Positions 21,914 through 32,610 are shown, counted from the stretch's first letter. The stretch is DNA of 64,000 bases from Laburnicola sp. R22_1 (GCA_014281115.1 JACONQ010000001.1:3100001-3164000); one strand, 5' to 3'. Translations and numbers: made by a program. The notes: a model not told the origin generated them from the sequence alone.

Positions 21914-23248
21914 AGCGTGGCTCATGCTATGACTGGGCTATTCGGATTCTTGGAGTGGTGCATATGGATCCAAGCCTGGGGGTTGTCGAGGCAGGAATGT
22001 ACATTCAGTATATCGAGATGAATATTTTTGGACATTTTAATGTTGCGGAAGGTGCGGCGATATGGCCATACTTTTCACAATTACATAGATATATTAAATA
22101 TGTGTGTTGCGTAATTTAAATCTACCTAGGGGTAGGATGACAAAGGCTTTTATCTCAAATAATATGACAAAAAAAGCAGAGCCCCCTGCTTAGTAAACAT
22201 AAAGAGTGTAAAAAGGTGATTATAAGAGAATGCGATATATTAAATATAATTGGCAGTTCCGCCTCATTCTTGTTATCTAACCTTCATGGAGATATCGGAG
22301 CGAGTTGTTCCATAACATCATCACATGTCTAGAGCACGAGGCTCTACCTTGTCTAAAGGACGGGAGCATGCAGCAAAACAAGGGCTAGCTCCTCCTCATT
22401 CAATGATGTGGACATTACAGCCCACATCACAACCTCGGAGATTTTGATGTTGGATTGTGATACGTTTGTGGAAGGCTTGCGTGGTTCTTGCACCAGAACC
22501 TTAGAAGATGCCTATCCTACCTAGGTAATGGCTTGTTTAGGCAATCCGAGAATCCCAGGCCGTTGAGCTTTATTGTTGCTCTTATTACTGGTCTAGATCT
22601 CAGCAATGCTTAATGAACATCATTCAATGGTGGGGCCCTTGATTTGTCTACGCCGCTAGCAAGTGGCCCCAGGTCTCACCCGTTCGAAACGCGTGGAACC
22701 CCCCACAATTGATCTCATGATGGGGCGATCGCAATCCCCATACTCCCACAGCAGCGTATCGTTCGTCGCTCATCACCTGTCATCAATTTTCCTGAAGCTG
22801 TCGCCAAGCATGGTAAACCTGGCCGAAACATGTAGCGTCCTCTCATAGATTGTTTCAACCCTTGTGGAGCGCCCGCTTGAAACATCACACTCAAATCACC
22901 CCAGCGTGTTTCGCGGCTGTTATTTGACGAACGCGGGGATGCACTGTCAAGGAAAGGAAACACCACGTCAGCCATCTAGACCGCCAATGAAAGCTTGTCC
23001 CCGTTTAACGTTCCGAGGTTGGCGTTATGCTGCACGGTAAGAGACCCACACGCGCTGCTTCCACCAAATTACTCTGCTTTGCTCTGCAAGACGTCGATAT
23101 AAGTATTTAGTCACCTGCACTGCTCTCCTCATCCATCTCACCTTCCTCGATCACATTTTCTTCAACTTCCACCTCGTGCTAGTCACAAGTCATTTCATTC
23201 ATTTTGCCATCTTTTACCGTAAAAGCAAAATTTCACACTCCTTCCCAC
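21914..23248. other. Intergenic with a dispersed repeat and a promoter
   Basis: It holds the 92-bp repeat at 22103-22194 and AT-rich flanks. Near 23095 the sequence CGATATAAGTA is a probable TATA box, about 150 bp before the secreted-protein start. No coding sequence was recognised. Confidence 0.5.
22103..22194 (+). repeat. Dispersed 90-bp element, less mutated copy
   Basis: It matches 36606-36693 in the same orientation: both begin TGTG, share AAAGGCTTTTATCT and AAAAAGCAGAGCC, and end in CTTAGT. Most differences are G-to-A or C-to-T in the other copy, so this one is closer to the original. Confidence 0.7.
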
Positions 23249-24013
23249 ATGCACTTCTCTCCCTCTACCGTCGCCACCGTTGCGACCATCTTCAGCGCCG
23301 TTCACGCTCTTCCTCACCACCGTGGTGCTCAAGGAAATGGTGGCGAGCAGCCCGCTGCCCATGCCCCTGCCACCGGTGGCAACAATCCCCTCTCTTTCCT
23401 TCCGCCAGGCTTGATGTCGCAACTATCATCTTTGTTGGCTTCGCCTACTGGTGGCGCTGGATTGCCCGGCATGGGCTTCCCTCCAGGTGCTCCCTCCGGT
23501 GAGCTTCCCTCTGGTATCTTCCCACCAGAGGGTGGTGCAATGCCAACCGGCGGCGCTGGTTTCCCTGGCTTCGGATCTCCCTCCCAGGGCGCCGGCTTGC
23601 CCGGTTTCGGCTCTCCTTCACAGGGCGCTGGACTTCCCGGCATCGGAACGCCCTCCCAAGGCGCTGGCCTTCCAGGCTTTGGCTCCCCACCAGACACACC
23701 CTCCGACGGTCTTCCCTCAGGCCTCTTCCCTCCCTCAGGCCCAGCATTCCCAACAGGTGGTGCCGGCTTCCCTAGCCTACCCCCATTTCCCACTCCCACA
23801 TTTGACGGCCCTCCCGGTATCTTTCCCACCGACGGCCCTGTCTTCCCGACTGGCGGCTTTGGCGCTCCTATTTCTTCAGATGCGGGTGAAATATCTGCCC
23901 CAGCGACGACCCCGCCTGCTGCACTTCCTTCTGAACCAATCGATCTGAGCACTTTTTCTTTCGTGTTGGCGTCTAGCACGACGAACCCGTATAGTCCTTT
24001 TGGAAAGAACTGA
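23249..24013 (+). CDS. Secreted Pro/Gly-rich repeat protein
   Basis: Single exon of 254 residues. The start is the ATG at 23249, which begins a signal peptide (MHFSPSTVATVATIFSAVHA). After a short hydrophilic part, residues about 100-155 contain four tandem 12-residue units of the type GAGLPGFGSPSQ, flanked by degenerate GGAGFP and PSGIFPP units. There are no cysteines in the mature part. The C-terminus (SFVLASSTTNPYSPFGKN) is not a GPI signal. I do not know the family. It could be a structural wall or matrix protein, or a low-complexity secreted effector-like protein; neither is shown. Confidence 0.65.
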   Translation: MHFSPSTVATVATIFSAVHALPHHRGAQGNGGEQPAAHAPATGGNNPLSFLPPGLMSQLSSLLASPTGGAGLPGMGFPPGAPSGELPSGIFPPEGGAMPTGGAGFPGFGSPSQGAGLPGFGSPSQGAGLPGIGTPSQGAGLPGFGSPPDTPSDGLPSGLFPPSGPAFPTGGAGFPSLPPFPTPTFDGPPGIFPTDGPVFPTGGFGAPISSDAGEISAPATTPPAALPSEPIDLSTFSFVLASSTTNPYSPFGKN

Positions 24014-24414
24014 GTTGGCGGGTTGAGAGTAGTGGGCTTTTGCGTCGGCGCCTGATGCAGTGTTGATGCTTGTGAGAGAGGAGACAGCGGTGGGCATGGT
24101 AGCATGGATAGATGGATTGACTCCTGCATAATTTCGTTTCTTGGGCTTTGGGCGAATGCCTATTTTTGTAGATATTTTATACCGTGTACTGAACGTGCGC
24201 GAAGTCTTCTACTAGGTAGATATTTTATTCGATTTTTTGGCTGGTTGAACTGGCACATTTCACTTGATGACCTCTCGATTTTATACATCTGCGTGCTGGA
24301 TCACATCTTTTCTGTTGACATGGGCGCCGATAGAGCACTTGTTCTAGGCAACGCATATAACATTACCCTAGTAGTTGGGTCATACATTGAACGCCCACCA
24401 AGTCTGATTTCAGC
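24014..24414. other. Convergent 3' spacer
   Basis: Between the secreted-repeat gene and the F-box gene, which converge. No feature was seen. Confidence 0.4.
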
Positions 24415-25695
24415 TCACGAGCAACTTCCCCCCATGCAAACATCTCCCTCAGCATCAAATTCCAGCTCAAGAGGCTGAGCCTTGCGAAAAGGATCACAGA
24501 TATAGTATGGATGAGCTTCATTCCACAGTTGCGCATCCATCTCTTTCAACACGCCTTCCTCTCTCATAGACCACAAACTCCGCTCCATGTCCGCAGTCTT
24601 CATCGCATTCGCAGGAAAGTAGAGATACAGTTCCAAGCCGACATCCAAACACATGGTCCTCATCTCTTTAACCGGGTCTAGACACTGCCTCAACGATGCC
24701 AGCTTAGCGGTGTGACGGTACGGCGTAGCAAAGAAGATCTCAATCCGGTAGAACGAAGTAAAGAGCTCTGCTTTCTTCTCAAGACACACGTCATTAATGA
24801 AATTAGCCGTCGTCTCCGTTCCTTCGCTAATGCGCAATATCTCCAAATTTGGCGAGAGAATCCGTCTAGGTTTCACAGGCGCGCGGTGACGATCCCAATC
24901 GCCATAGTTCAACGCGCTCATAGACAAGCCCAGCTCTTTCACGCTCGCAAAGCCCCGGAAGTTGAACAGTGCCATGGGGCGGTTCAAAAAATCCATCTGG
25001 GCGTGGTTCGTCGGCACGTCAAGCACCTCCAACTTGGGAACCAGCGTGTGCAATACGTCACAGAGGTAGGTATGATTGCGCCATCCCAGCGGCAGAATCG
25101 GACCCACCTCCCGTCTACGCAAGAAATAGAAAATCGGAAAATCCATCAACCACGACGACGCGCAGCGAAGCTCTTTCAAGTTCGGCAGACTGACAAGAAC
25201 GACGCCTAGAAGCGCCTGTACGACGTCGCCCCGTAGCGCCTCCACCCATTCCAGTTCCTCGTCTTTCGTCCTCGCAAATCGTGCAATTTGCAATCCACAT
25301 GCATTTATAAATCCTTTTCGAGCCCAGACTTCGGGTGGACAAGGCACGGCTGGGTAATCCGAACGAGGCCTCTCGATGTTGCCTAATCCCCGGCGGAAAA
25401 GCCTCCAAAACACGTCATCTGGCCGCCCCTCAGCGGAGCGTCCTTTTCTCGTACTCCACAGCTCCAACGACCGTATCTGGGGAATGATCCAGCTTCGGTG
25501 GCCCAACTCCCACAAAAACATGTGGATGTTGGAGAGCTTGAAGTGAGGCGCCCGGAGCAGCGTTTCTTGCGCGATAGGTCGGAATTGTCGTGATACCAGT
25601 GCGAGATTGGCGAGGTCGGAGTTGCGATATCTGCCGCGGATGTGGGAGGCGATTTCGAGGAGTAGCTCATCGGGGAGCTGATCGATTTTGGCCAT
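24415..25695 (-). CDS. F-box protein
   Basis: Intronless, 426 residues. The F-box is at the extreme N-terminus: DQLPDELLLEIASHI, then NLALVSRQFRPIAQETLL, which should bind Skp1 in an SCF ubiquitin ligase. The rest is Leu-rich with spaced L..L..L segments (SLPNLKELRC, LVPKLEVLDVP, SPNLEILRISEG) that look like irregular leucine-rich repeats and may form the substrate-binding part. Such F-box/LRR-like proteins are numerous in filamentous ascomycetes, and their targets are mostly unknown. Confidence 0.8.
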   Translation of the reverse strand: MAKIDQLPDELLLEIASHIRGRYRNSDLANLALVSRQFRPIAQETLLRAPHFKLSNIHMFLWELGHRSWIIPQIRSLELWSTRKGRSAEGRPDDVFWRLFRRGLGNIERPRSDYPAVPCPPEVWARKGFINACGLQIARFARTKDEELEWVEALRGDVVQALLGVVLVSLPNLKELRCASSWLMDFPIFYFLRRREVGPILPLGWRNHTYLCDVLHTLVPKLEVLDVPTNHAQMDFLNRPMALFNFRGFASVKELGLSMSALNYGDWDRHRAPVKPRRILSPNLEILRISEGTETTANFINDVCLEKKAELFTSFYRIEIFFATPYRHTAKLASLRQCLDPVKEMRTMCLDVGLELYLYFPANAMKTADMERSLWSMREEGVLKEMDAQLWNEAHPYYICDPFRKAQPLELEFDAEGDVCMGGSCS

Positions 25696-26372
25696 GTTGT
25701 GTTGATGCGGTGGTTGAGGTTGGTGCGGGGTGCAAAGGTGGGGGGTGGCTGCCGGTGCCGATGTTTATTGAGGGGGAGTGGGGTGCGTTGTGCGCTGGCA
25801 TTTACTTAGTGCGCGGGCGAGACGCGGAATCACGTGCATGAAACGTTCACTAGTTGTCTAGGTCCTCACTGTGAAACAAATCATGATACAATTTTCCATG
25901 TCTACACAGATTGAGATCCGCGTATCTCTTTCATCGTGGCACGCTGGCGTATTAGGAAATATTATGTCGCAAGGTACATGAAATCGCCGAGGCCCGGTGG
26001 CAAAGTCTTCACTTGACGGTCCTAAGGCCCTCAATAATGCAGGTACCAATCTTGGGCAATAGGTGCATTATGATTTGGACCTTGGTTCAAGGCGATTAGA
26101 TCTCCTACTTCAACGCCAAATAATTATCTTGATCTTGTGGCGGGTTGTTCGGTTTCGTGTCATACGTTTCATAAACTAGAACATTCACTTTGAAAATCAA
26201 CATCATGCACTTGTGAAGCACCTTTGGCGAGGAGACCACATTGGTGAGAGCACAGGCAAGTTGCAAGTCTTGCAATCCGTACACCGTGAAGCATTCTCTC
26301 ATAAGTTGTAAGATTTTTATTCATAGCATCTTATCATCAAATTCGTCTTCGGTGCACCACGCTACATGATAT
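25696..26372. other. Intergenic
   Basis: Holds the F-box promoter (right side of that gene). No other feature was seen. Confidence 0.4.
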
Positions 26373-26825
26373 CTAGTTAGGATCGGTTCCATTCCTCAGC
26401 GCCGCGTCAAAGCTCGTAATCAACACCGCATCCTTCTTCTGATCAGGAAAATACGGCGCAAGTTCCTCCGTAATATTCAAAGCCGAGTTATCTCGCGGCA
26501 AGACAACCTCGACCGACTCCTCCCCAACCGTGACCGACCTAGTCTTCGCCGAGCCCACAGGATTCATCTCCACATCCCGAATGACGAACAGTCCGGCACC
26601 ATCGTTCGCATTCCCACAGCTAATAACAGCCGTCAAGTTGATATGCAAGCTCTTCTTCACTTGGTCACTCCCGCCTGGCCCTCTGAAACCTGGACCGACT
26701 ACGGCCCAAACGTCTTGTATGCGTTGTTCCTCGGTCCGATCGGATAGCTGGCCGACACTTGGTATGGTCCGTTGTTGTTCGCGGAATCGGGCGTTCCTGT
26801 GAGCCACTTTACAATGCACCCCCAT
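26373..26825 (-). CDS. Unrecognised open frame, perhaps the 3' part of a decayed gene
   Basis: A 150-codon frame with protein-like content in its second half (KKSLHINLTAVISC, GLFVIRDVEMNPVGSA, LNITEELAPYF). Overlapping its first half in a second frame is another protein-like stretch (AVDYVAWGCIVKWLTG, then NNGPYQVSASYPIGP), which runs into a stop at the point where the first frame continues with VVGPGFRGPGG. That could mean a missed intron or a frameshift. I do not recognise the family. Confidence 0.35.
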   Translation of the reverse strand: MGVHCKVAHRNARFREQQRTIPSVGQLSDRTEEQRIQDVWAVVGPGFRGPGGSDQVKKSLHINLTAVISCGNANDGAGLFVIRDVEMNPVGSAKTRSVTVGEESVEVVLPRDNSALNITEELAPYFPDQKKDAVLITSFDAALRNGTDPN

Positions 26826-27337
26826 GCTACGTAATCGACTGCGGTGATATTGTAGGCCCTAGCGAGGGATTGCCGATGTCGGTAAATTTTAGTCCATTGG
26901 GCGCGGCACCAAGAGCGTCGAAAGTCGAAAGCCTATGTATGCCGAAATTTGAGGATGCGCTCTAGGTTTCAGGACCTTCAGCACAGGGTCAGCTATGGAA
27001 GTGCTTCTGGCCGATACTGTTTGGTCTTTTAGACAGGCAGAAGTGACATGCTCTTGCGAAACGTCGACGATAGCTTTTGTATGGTAACTGCATTGATGAC
27101 TGGGTTGCGTTGGGGTCTGCACACGGTTGCAAGACCAATATTTTAGCACTGTCGATCTTCGTATTACCTATCTTAGGATAACTAATGTTTTGAACACACA
27201 GTAACACACTTTTTGCCTGGAACTGAGAAGAGATGAAATTCGTTTAAGGGAGGGTATCATACGCATACACAACATCTACAACAACATACACACACGACAG
27301 CACCAACCGACCCCGACCAAGCTCGCTACAAGCCCTT
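26826..27337. other. Intergenic
   Basis: Spacer before the 3' end of the reverse transcriptase gene. Short frames show no domain. Upstream exons of the unrecognised frame at 26373-26825 may lie here. Confidence 0.3.
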
Positions 27338-30205
27338 CTATCCCTCCCACCGCACCTTCTCGCTCTTCAATACATCCACTAACCCCACAGGCAGCAAGTC
27401 CCGCTCCCCAAGCTGCAGCCCTCCAAACCGCTTCTGCATATCCCCCATATACAGATTATAGATCCACATCCAATACGGCGACTCCTCCAGTCCCCGCTCG
27501 CGCACCGTATCAGCGATCGACTGCATCGTCACGACTTGCTCCTCATCCGGACACTCGAGAAGGTGCTCGTACGCGATGCGGAGCTCCATCGATGTTTCCT
27601 CGAAGTACTTCACCCACTCTTCGTAGCTCATAAAGGGTTCTTCGGCTTCAGTGTCGGTCCCAGATCTGGCATTCGAGATGGAGGAGTATATGGTGTCTTT
27701 TGGTCGAACTTCGCCCGACTCCCAGCTTTCTTTGCGAGACTCGTACCCCTCTCGCTCCCCTTCGAATGCGCGATCGATGTGCTGGCCAGGTTCAGCATGC
27801 TTGTACTTGCGGCACGTCGCGAAGGCGTTGATGAGGGGGTTGCGTAGGCCCAGTCCGCCGAGCTCAACAGGGAAGTAAAAGAAGCCATCGGGAACTGAGT
27901 CATCGGTCCCGAAGCGCGCTTTTAGCATGCCGCGCAGGTAGTCTGTGACATTGGCTGTGCCGGTGTCTGAAAAGAGGCTCCGTTGAATATGCTCATATGT
28001 CTCAATGATCATATCGTTATGTTGGCGACCGAAGCAGTTCGCAGGCTTTCCGAAATTCGTCGAGAAAAAGCGACTGACGTAACTATTCCAGGCCTGAACC
28101 CATGCCATGATGCTATGACATGCTCCCAGCTGGCGCCGCAGCTCCTCGATGTGCTCATCGACCTGGGTACGGTCGATGATCCATCGGCCAGATTCAGCAT
28201 CTAGATTCAAGAACCCCCATTTAATCGGACCTTGGGGCAGAGATGCTGGTAGAGCTCGAGCCTTGGCTTTGTCCGCGACGACGAGAGCTGCGCCCGTTTT
28301 CTCTTCGTTCAGGTTCAGACCCATGACACTAGTGAACTCCTGTATCGCTTTCCATGCTTCAATACAAGTGGACTCTTGGCCCCAAAACCACAGGTCGTCG
28401 TGGAACCGATGAACATTCGCGCCATGCGTGCGTTTGTTGACTGCAAAATCGAGGCAGAACAGGATAGCTTCACTGAGAGCATCGCTCAAGACGTGGGCAA
28501 TTGGTATGCCGCATTTTCGTACTTGCGCTTCCGCTCCCAGTCCGTCTTGTGCGAAGACCACTGGGGTTTCGAGAAATTTTTCGAAGAAGCGCAGCCATTT
28601 TGCGGGAACTCCAAAGAACTTCAGCACTGCAAGGATAGTGTCGTGAGGTAGCGAAGGACCGAACCACTTGAAGTCCGATTGGAGAACTAAGAACTCCCCG
28701 TGAACCTTTGTGCTCAACAGGAGTTCAGTAGTGACGAGACGTAGCATGGATTGCTTCGTTGCTAGAGGTGACTTTCGTCGTCCAGCTTGCTTCGCGTCCT
28801 GGTCCTCGCCAGCATAGTCGCGATAGTCGTCGAGACCATTGTCAGGCAACTGGGTCATGAAGTATTCCTTTTGATACGTCTCACGCCTCAAATTACGGAT
28901 AGTGTAGTTATAGTTCGTACTTGAAGGGGCGAAATGTTCTCGACGGTCTTTGGCCTTCTTGTTGAGGGTCCGGTACCGCGACTGCAGCCAAGCACCCGAG
29001 TGATAGAAAGCAGTAAAGGCTTCTTTGAGTGCGACGGCCCAATTCTTGCCTATGAAATGTAGCAAGATGGCCTGATGGGTTTCCTCGTCCATATACACTC
29101 GGTACTTGCCATTTAGCTGCCGGCGCATGTTGAGCGGCACAGGTGAAGGGTCCCATTCCCACTTGTCGAGCCCCTCGAGATCCATGCTCAACACGTCAAC
29201 GAGCTCCTTCAATACAGCTGGTTGGTTCTCAAGGTCGGCTAGGGCTTCACGCTTCTCGCCTACAAGCAAATCTGCTTCCAGCACGCCCCGGATGCATGAC
29301 TTGAGATCGTCAACCGTGAAGCGGGTCAGAGTTGGGATAGGTTCGGCATTATCGTGGAGCGTTGTCTTGGCCTTGGGTGGCTGTAGATCTGACTTGAAGT
29401 TCAATACACGCGCCATCCTATCGTGAAGATGTTCAAGGGGCGACTTGGTTACTTTCTTGGCTTGTAGTGTGGTGCCGAAAATGTCGTTTAAGTATTCCTC
29501 GATCTTTCCCTGGTCCACTTTACGCTCTGTGAAAGCGTAGGCTTCCCACTCTTTGCGCTGTTCGTGCATTTCCTTGCGCCCAACAGCGTCGAAGCTGTCG
29601 CTCGACTCTGTGTCTGAGTCGTTGCTTGCGACATTTCCGCCGCGCGTCGATACTGCGGGATTAGGATGCTTGATCCATTCAATGACTAGCTTCCCGAACA
29701 AAGCGGCATACTCGTATTTGACGCTCGTTACGTCCAGTTCATGTTCAAGCTTCGATTGCCAGTCTCGGAGGAGTGTTGCCGAGACAGATGGGTCGTGCTT
29801 CGCTTGGTGAATGAAGCGCTGCAGATTCGGTATTGACAACTCAGGATGTTTTGCAGCAATGCCGTGCTGTTCAAATCCATCCAGTAGGGCCTCTACCTTG
29901 AGCCGGTAATTAGGCGCGGAAGCGACCTTGCCAAGGATCTCTTTCTTGCCGGCTTCGAAGTTTTCGCGGTGGTCGGCAAGCTTGTTCAACTTGCGTTCAG
30001 TCACATGATGAAGCGTTGAAAGGGTTGGGCTAGCCATGGTGTTCCGTGTTGAGTAGAAGTTTCGAGACAGCTGAAACGGAGCGGGCCTTACTCCACGGTG
30101 GCAAGAACTGATATGTCGGGCTTTCAACCGCAAGCCTACCCGAGAAGGGTTGTAGTTTACGAGAATGGAGGGCTTGTGAAGTCGAAGGCTGATGGAAGTG
30201 GCCAT
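27338..30205 (-). CDS. rvt: Reverse-transcriptase protein of the cellular rvt type
   Basis: Single uninterrupted frame of 955 codons. The RT core is complete: motif A VLQSDFKWFGPS (Asp511), motif B CGIPIAHVLSDALSEA, motif C HRFHDDLWFWG (Asp603, Asp604), motif D GLNLNEEKTG and motif E IKWGFLNLDAE. A charged, helical N-terminal half precedes it and a C-terminal region of about 300 residues follows. No endonuclease, integrase, RNase H or gag-like frame flanks it, and there are no terminal repeats. Size, single-copy look and the H-DDLWFW motif fit the non-mobile rvt genes known from fungi and other eukaryotes, which in Neurospora respond to starvation-type stress. A telomerase is unlikely, since its motif C and T motif are absent. 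The start may be the ATG at 30203-30205 or the one at 30035-30037 (MASPTLSTLHHV). Unlike the transposons next door it carries no RIP damage. Confidence 0.75.
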   Translation of the reverse strand: MATSISLRLHKPSILVNYNPSRVGLRLKARHISSCHRGVRPAPFQLSRNFYSTRNTMASPTLSTLHHVTERKLNKLADHRENFEAGKKEILGKVASAPNYRLKVEALLDGFEQHGIAAKHPELSIPNLQRFIHQAKHDPSVSATLLRDWQSKLEHELDVTSVKYEYAALFGKLVIEWIKHPNPAVSTRGGNVASNDSDTESSDSFDAVGRKEMHEQRKEWEAYAFTERKVDQGKIEEYLNDIFGTTLQAKKVTKSPLEHLHDRMARVLNFKSDLQPPKAKTTLHDNAEPIPTLTRFTVDDLKSCIRGVLEADLLVGEKREALADLENQPAVLKELVDVLSMDLEGLDKWEWDPSPVPLNMRRQLNGKYRVYMDEETHQAILLHFIGKNWAVALKEAFTAFYHSGAWLQSRYRTLNKKAKDRREHFAPSSTNYNYTIRNLRRETYQKEYFMTQLPDNGLDDYRDYAGEDQDAKQAGRRKSPLATKQSMLRLVTTELLLSTKVHGEFLVLQSDFKWFGPSLPHDTILAVLKFFGVPAKWLRFFEKFLETPVVFAQDGLGAEAQVRKCGIPIAHVLSDALSEAILFCLDFAVNKRTHGANVHRFHDDLWFWGQESTCIEAWKAIQEFTSVMGLNLNEEKTGAALVVADKAKARALPASLPQGPIKWGFLNLDAESGRWIIDRTQVDEHIEELRRQLGACHSIMAWVQAWNSYVSRFFSTNFGKPANCFGRQHNDMIIETYEHIQRSLFSDTGTANVTDYLRGMLKARFGTDDSVPDGFFYFPVELGGLGLRNPLINAFATCRKYKHAEPGQHIDRAFEGEREGYESRKESWESGEVRPKDTIYSSISNARSGTDTEAEEPFMSYEEWVKYFEETSMELRIAYEHLLECPDEEQVVTMQSIADTVRERGLEESPYWMWIYNLYMGDMQKRFGGLQLGERDLLPVGLVDVLKSEKVRWEG

Positions 30206-30432
30206 GATGCTCGATGGCCTTGTACTTATACAAGCGGTTCAAATTAGCGGCTCGCACGTGCGTTCAGGCAATCATGGATCGAGCAAGCGCATGGTGGCGC
30301 GCCCTTCAGATTATGCTAACATTGAGCAAATCGCCGACAACAATTGATGGAGGGCGGGAGGGCAAAAGGGCGTGAGACAACGTGCTGTGTCGGCCATCCA
30401 CACCAAACGGGAGGTTGGAGGATTGTTGCCTA

Positions 30433-32561
30433 TACCATGGGTGCGGGGCCAATGCGCGCCGAGCCTCAATGCGCGCTCAACACCAAACCAGCTCAGCTAA
30501 ACTTGAAGCTGCAGAGCTCCCTACAATTGCTATTATTATAAGAATTTCTGGTGATAAGGTCTATGAATCTTAATAATTAATTATAGCTATAAAAATCTAC
30601 TCGGAGTTCTAATATTCCGGCCCCGGCGCGACTGAGGCTGTAGAGGCTGTGATGCAGCACCTAAGGCCTCAGCAGCATCTATAGCCTTATTAATAAGCTT
30701 TTTTTCCCTTATGCCCTGCTTAGGTAGCCTTAATGCCTTTTTGCTACCTTTCTTAGCTATTTTTATACAATTCTTGTAGTGTTGCTGAGCCCTGCAAGCC
30801 TACTGCTTCTGGGCTCGCTTAGCTGCCTGATCCGCCTTTGCCTTCGCTCGAGCTGCCTAAGCCTCAGCCCTCGCAACGCGCTTCTTTTAGAGTAGTCTAG
30901 CCTTCAGCTGCTGGCTAGCCCTCCAAGCCTTAGCTGCCTCAGTTTTTTAGAGTACTAGCTGCTCTGCCTCAGCCTCTTTTTGCTGTAGACGATCACGTGC
31001 CTCCTGCACCTTCCTTAGGGACCAGAAAACAGCACCCCCTAAGTACTCAGTAGGCTGGTTATCCAGCAAAGGCTTGCCACGCTTCCTACGCCTCTTCTTA
31101 TTGCCTAGTGCTGCTCTTAGTCCCTCATTTTCATGCTGTAGTAGCTGTTTTTGTACGGCAATTGAGTGCACTGTTCGGCTCAGCTTCTTTGCCTTATTAC
31201 TATTCCCTATATCTACTGCAGCCTTTAGGAGCCGGTCGATTTTCCTCCAGTCAGACGCGCTAAGTACTAAGGTTGAGCTTTCTCTTAATTCCCGCTTAGG
31301 TAGGCTAGTCTTAGTGAATCTCTTGAGTATAACCTCTGGGTTGAGTGGTGATATGCTAGTAGCCTCAAAGGCCTTAATAATCAATGGCTTCCTGAACGAG
31401 CTACCCCAAGCCCTCCAGAATAGGCTAAAGAAGTCTCTTTTTGCAATTGACGATAGTCCCTGGCACCTATGTAGGAAGGCTGAGAGCTTAGCTGAGTAGG
31501 CAGTGGAGAGAGGCTTAAACATAACAACGTCGAGCGGCTGTAGCGTATACATCGAATGAGGCGGAAATATAGCTAGGAGTATCCTATTCCGGTCACAGTA
31601 ATTGATAAAATCCATAGTAAGGTGGGATCTATAGCCGTCAAGGATAAGTAGTTAGTAGGAGCGTCCAGCTTTCTCCTTAGTACAGCGATCAAACACCTGC
31701 TTAAGCCACGCGAGGCCTATCTCATTATTTGTCCAGCCAGAAGGCAATAAGGTGATAAAGGCTGAGTGTTCCTGAGGGTTAATTTCTTCAACCCAGCTTG
31801 ATTGTAGGCTACCTGAGGCAGCCTGATAGATAAGGGCTGGATCTAGAGCCAATCTGTCGGCGCATATGCAGGCTAGGAGCGAAATCCACTCACGGCTACC
31901 ATCCTGAATAGCCTGCCTCACCTCCTTGCTCTCGTACAGCTGCCTACTAAAGATCCGCTTTGAGCGAGTAGTAATGCCTAGTAGGATGCCTTTTTCGTCC
32001 ATATTGTACGTGTGCTGAGGCTCGATATCGTATTGGCTAATTTTCTGCTGTAGTAGGTCGAAATATAGGCTGTACTTTGTCTTTAAGTCGGCTTTGTGGC
32101 GATTGCTGTCCATTCCAGCTGTCCATCTTAAAACTAGATTAATGCTGTATCGCTTAACGAACTGATCAACCCAGTATATGCTAACGCTTGTTTTGGCTAT
32201 ACAGGCTGCAAAGTTCTGGATCATTTGCTGTGTAGGTGGTAGGCCTTGCTAAGTGAGTTTTTTAATATAGCGTATAAGCTCCTGCTCCTGTTGAGGGCGA
32301 AGTTTTCGTTGGTTAATTCCCTCAGCTGTACGCGACTGCGTTACAGCCTAGTGTCTCCGGGTGAGCGTAGAGCGTACAACGCTATGCTCCTTCGCGATTT
32401 TTGTATAGTTAATAGAGTCTCCAGGTTCTTGCGATTGTATCGCTTCAAGCGCAGCCTCAATTGACCCCATATTAGTAGCAATAGGTGGTGTTGAAGCTTG
32501 AGGTGTTTTCGTGTTGAGCGCGCATTGAGGCTCGGCGCGCATTGACCCCGCACCCATGGTA
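30433..32561 (-). mobile_element. Pogo-like DNA transposon, RIP-damaged
   Basis: Inverted repeats of 49 bp at 30435-30483 and 32511-32559 (outer sequence CCATGGGTGCGGGG) differ at one or two positions and are bounded by TA on both sides (30433-30434, 32560-32561), the target duplication of Tc1/mariner-pogo elements. Inside is one transposase on the minus strand. No other gene is carried. Confidence 0.88.
30587..32464 (-). pseudogene. Pogo/CENP-B-type transposase, inactivated
   Basis: Read leftward from about 32464 (MGSIEAALEAIQSQE, with a psq-type helix-turn-helix INYTKIAKEHSVVRSTL), through a CENP-B-like part (LVLRWTAGMD...), the DDE catalytic domain (YNMDEKGILLGI, LLILDGYRSH, LAIFPPHSMYTLQPLDVVMFKPL), to a basic end RRGRNIRTPSRF and a stop at 30587. 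The frame is broken by several stops, for example at 31652-31654 just before LLILDG and before 30947. The altered motif DGYRSH (normally DGHGSH) and the TAA beside it need only C-to-T and G-to-A changes, as RIP produces. Confidence 0.88.
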
Positions 32562-32590
32562 GTGGATCTCATCTGCGACCAAGCTTAATC

Positions 32591-32610
32591 CAGTTAGAAT
32601 ATTCTAACTG
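32591..32610. repeat. 20-bp perfect palindrome
   Basis: CAGTTAGAAT followed directly by its complement ATTCTAACTG, 30 bp beyond the end of the pogo-like element. Origin unknown. Confidence 0.7.

Noticed and set aside
27338..30205. Telomerase or LINE identity for the RT
   Set aside because: Telomerase T and CP motifs were not seen. There is no endonuclease, no second frame and no 3' tail repeat as in LINEs.
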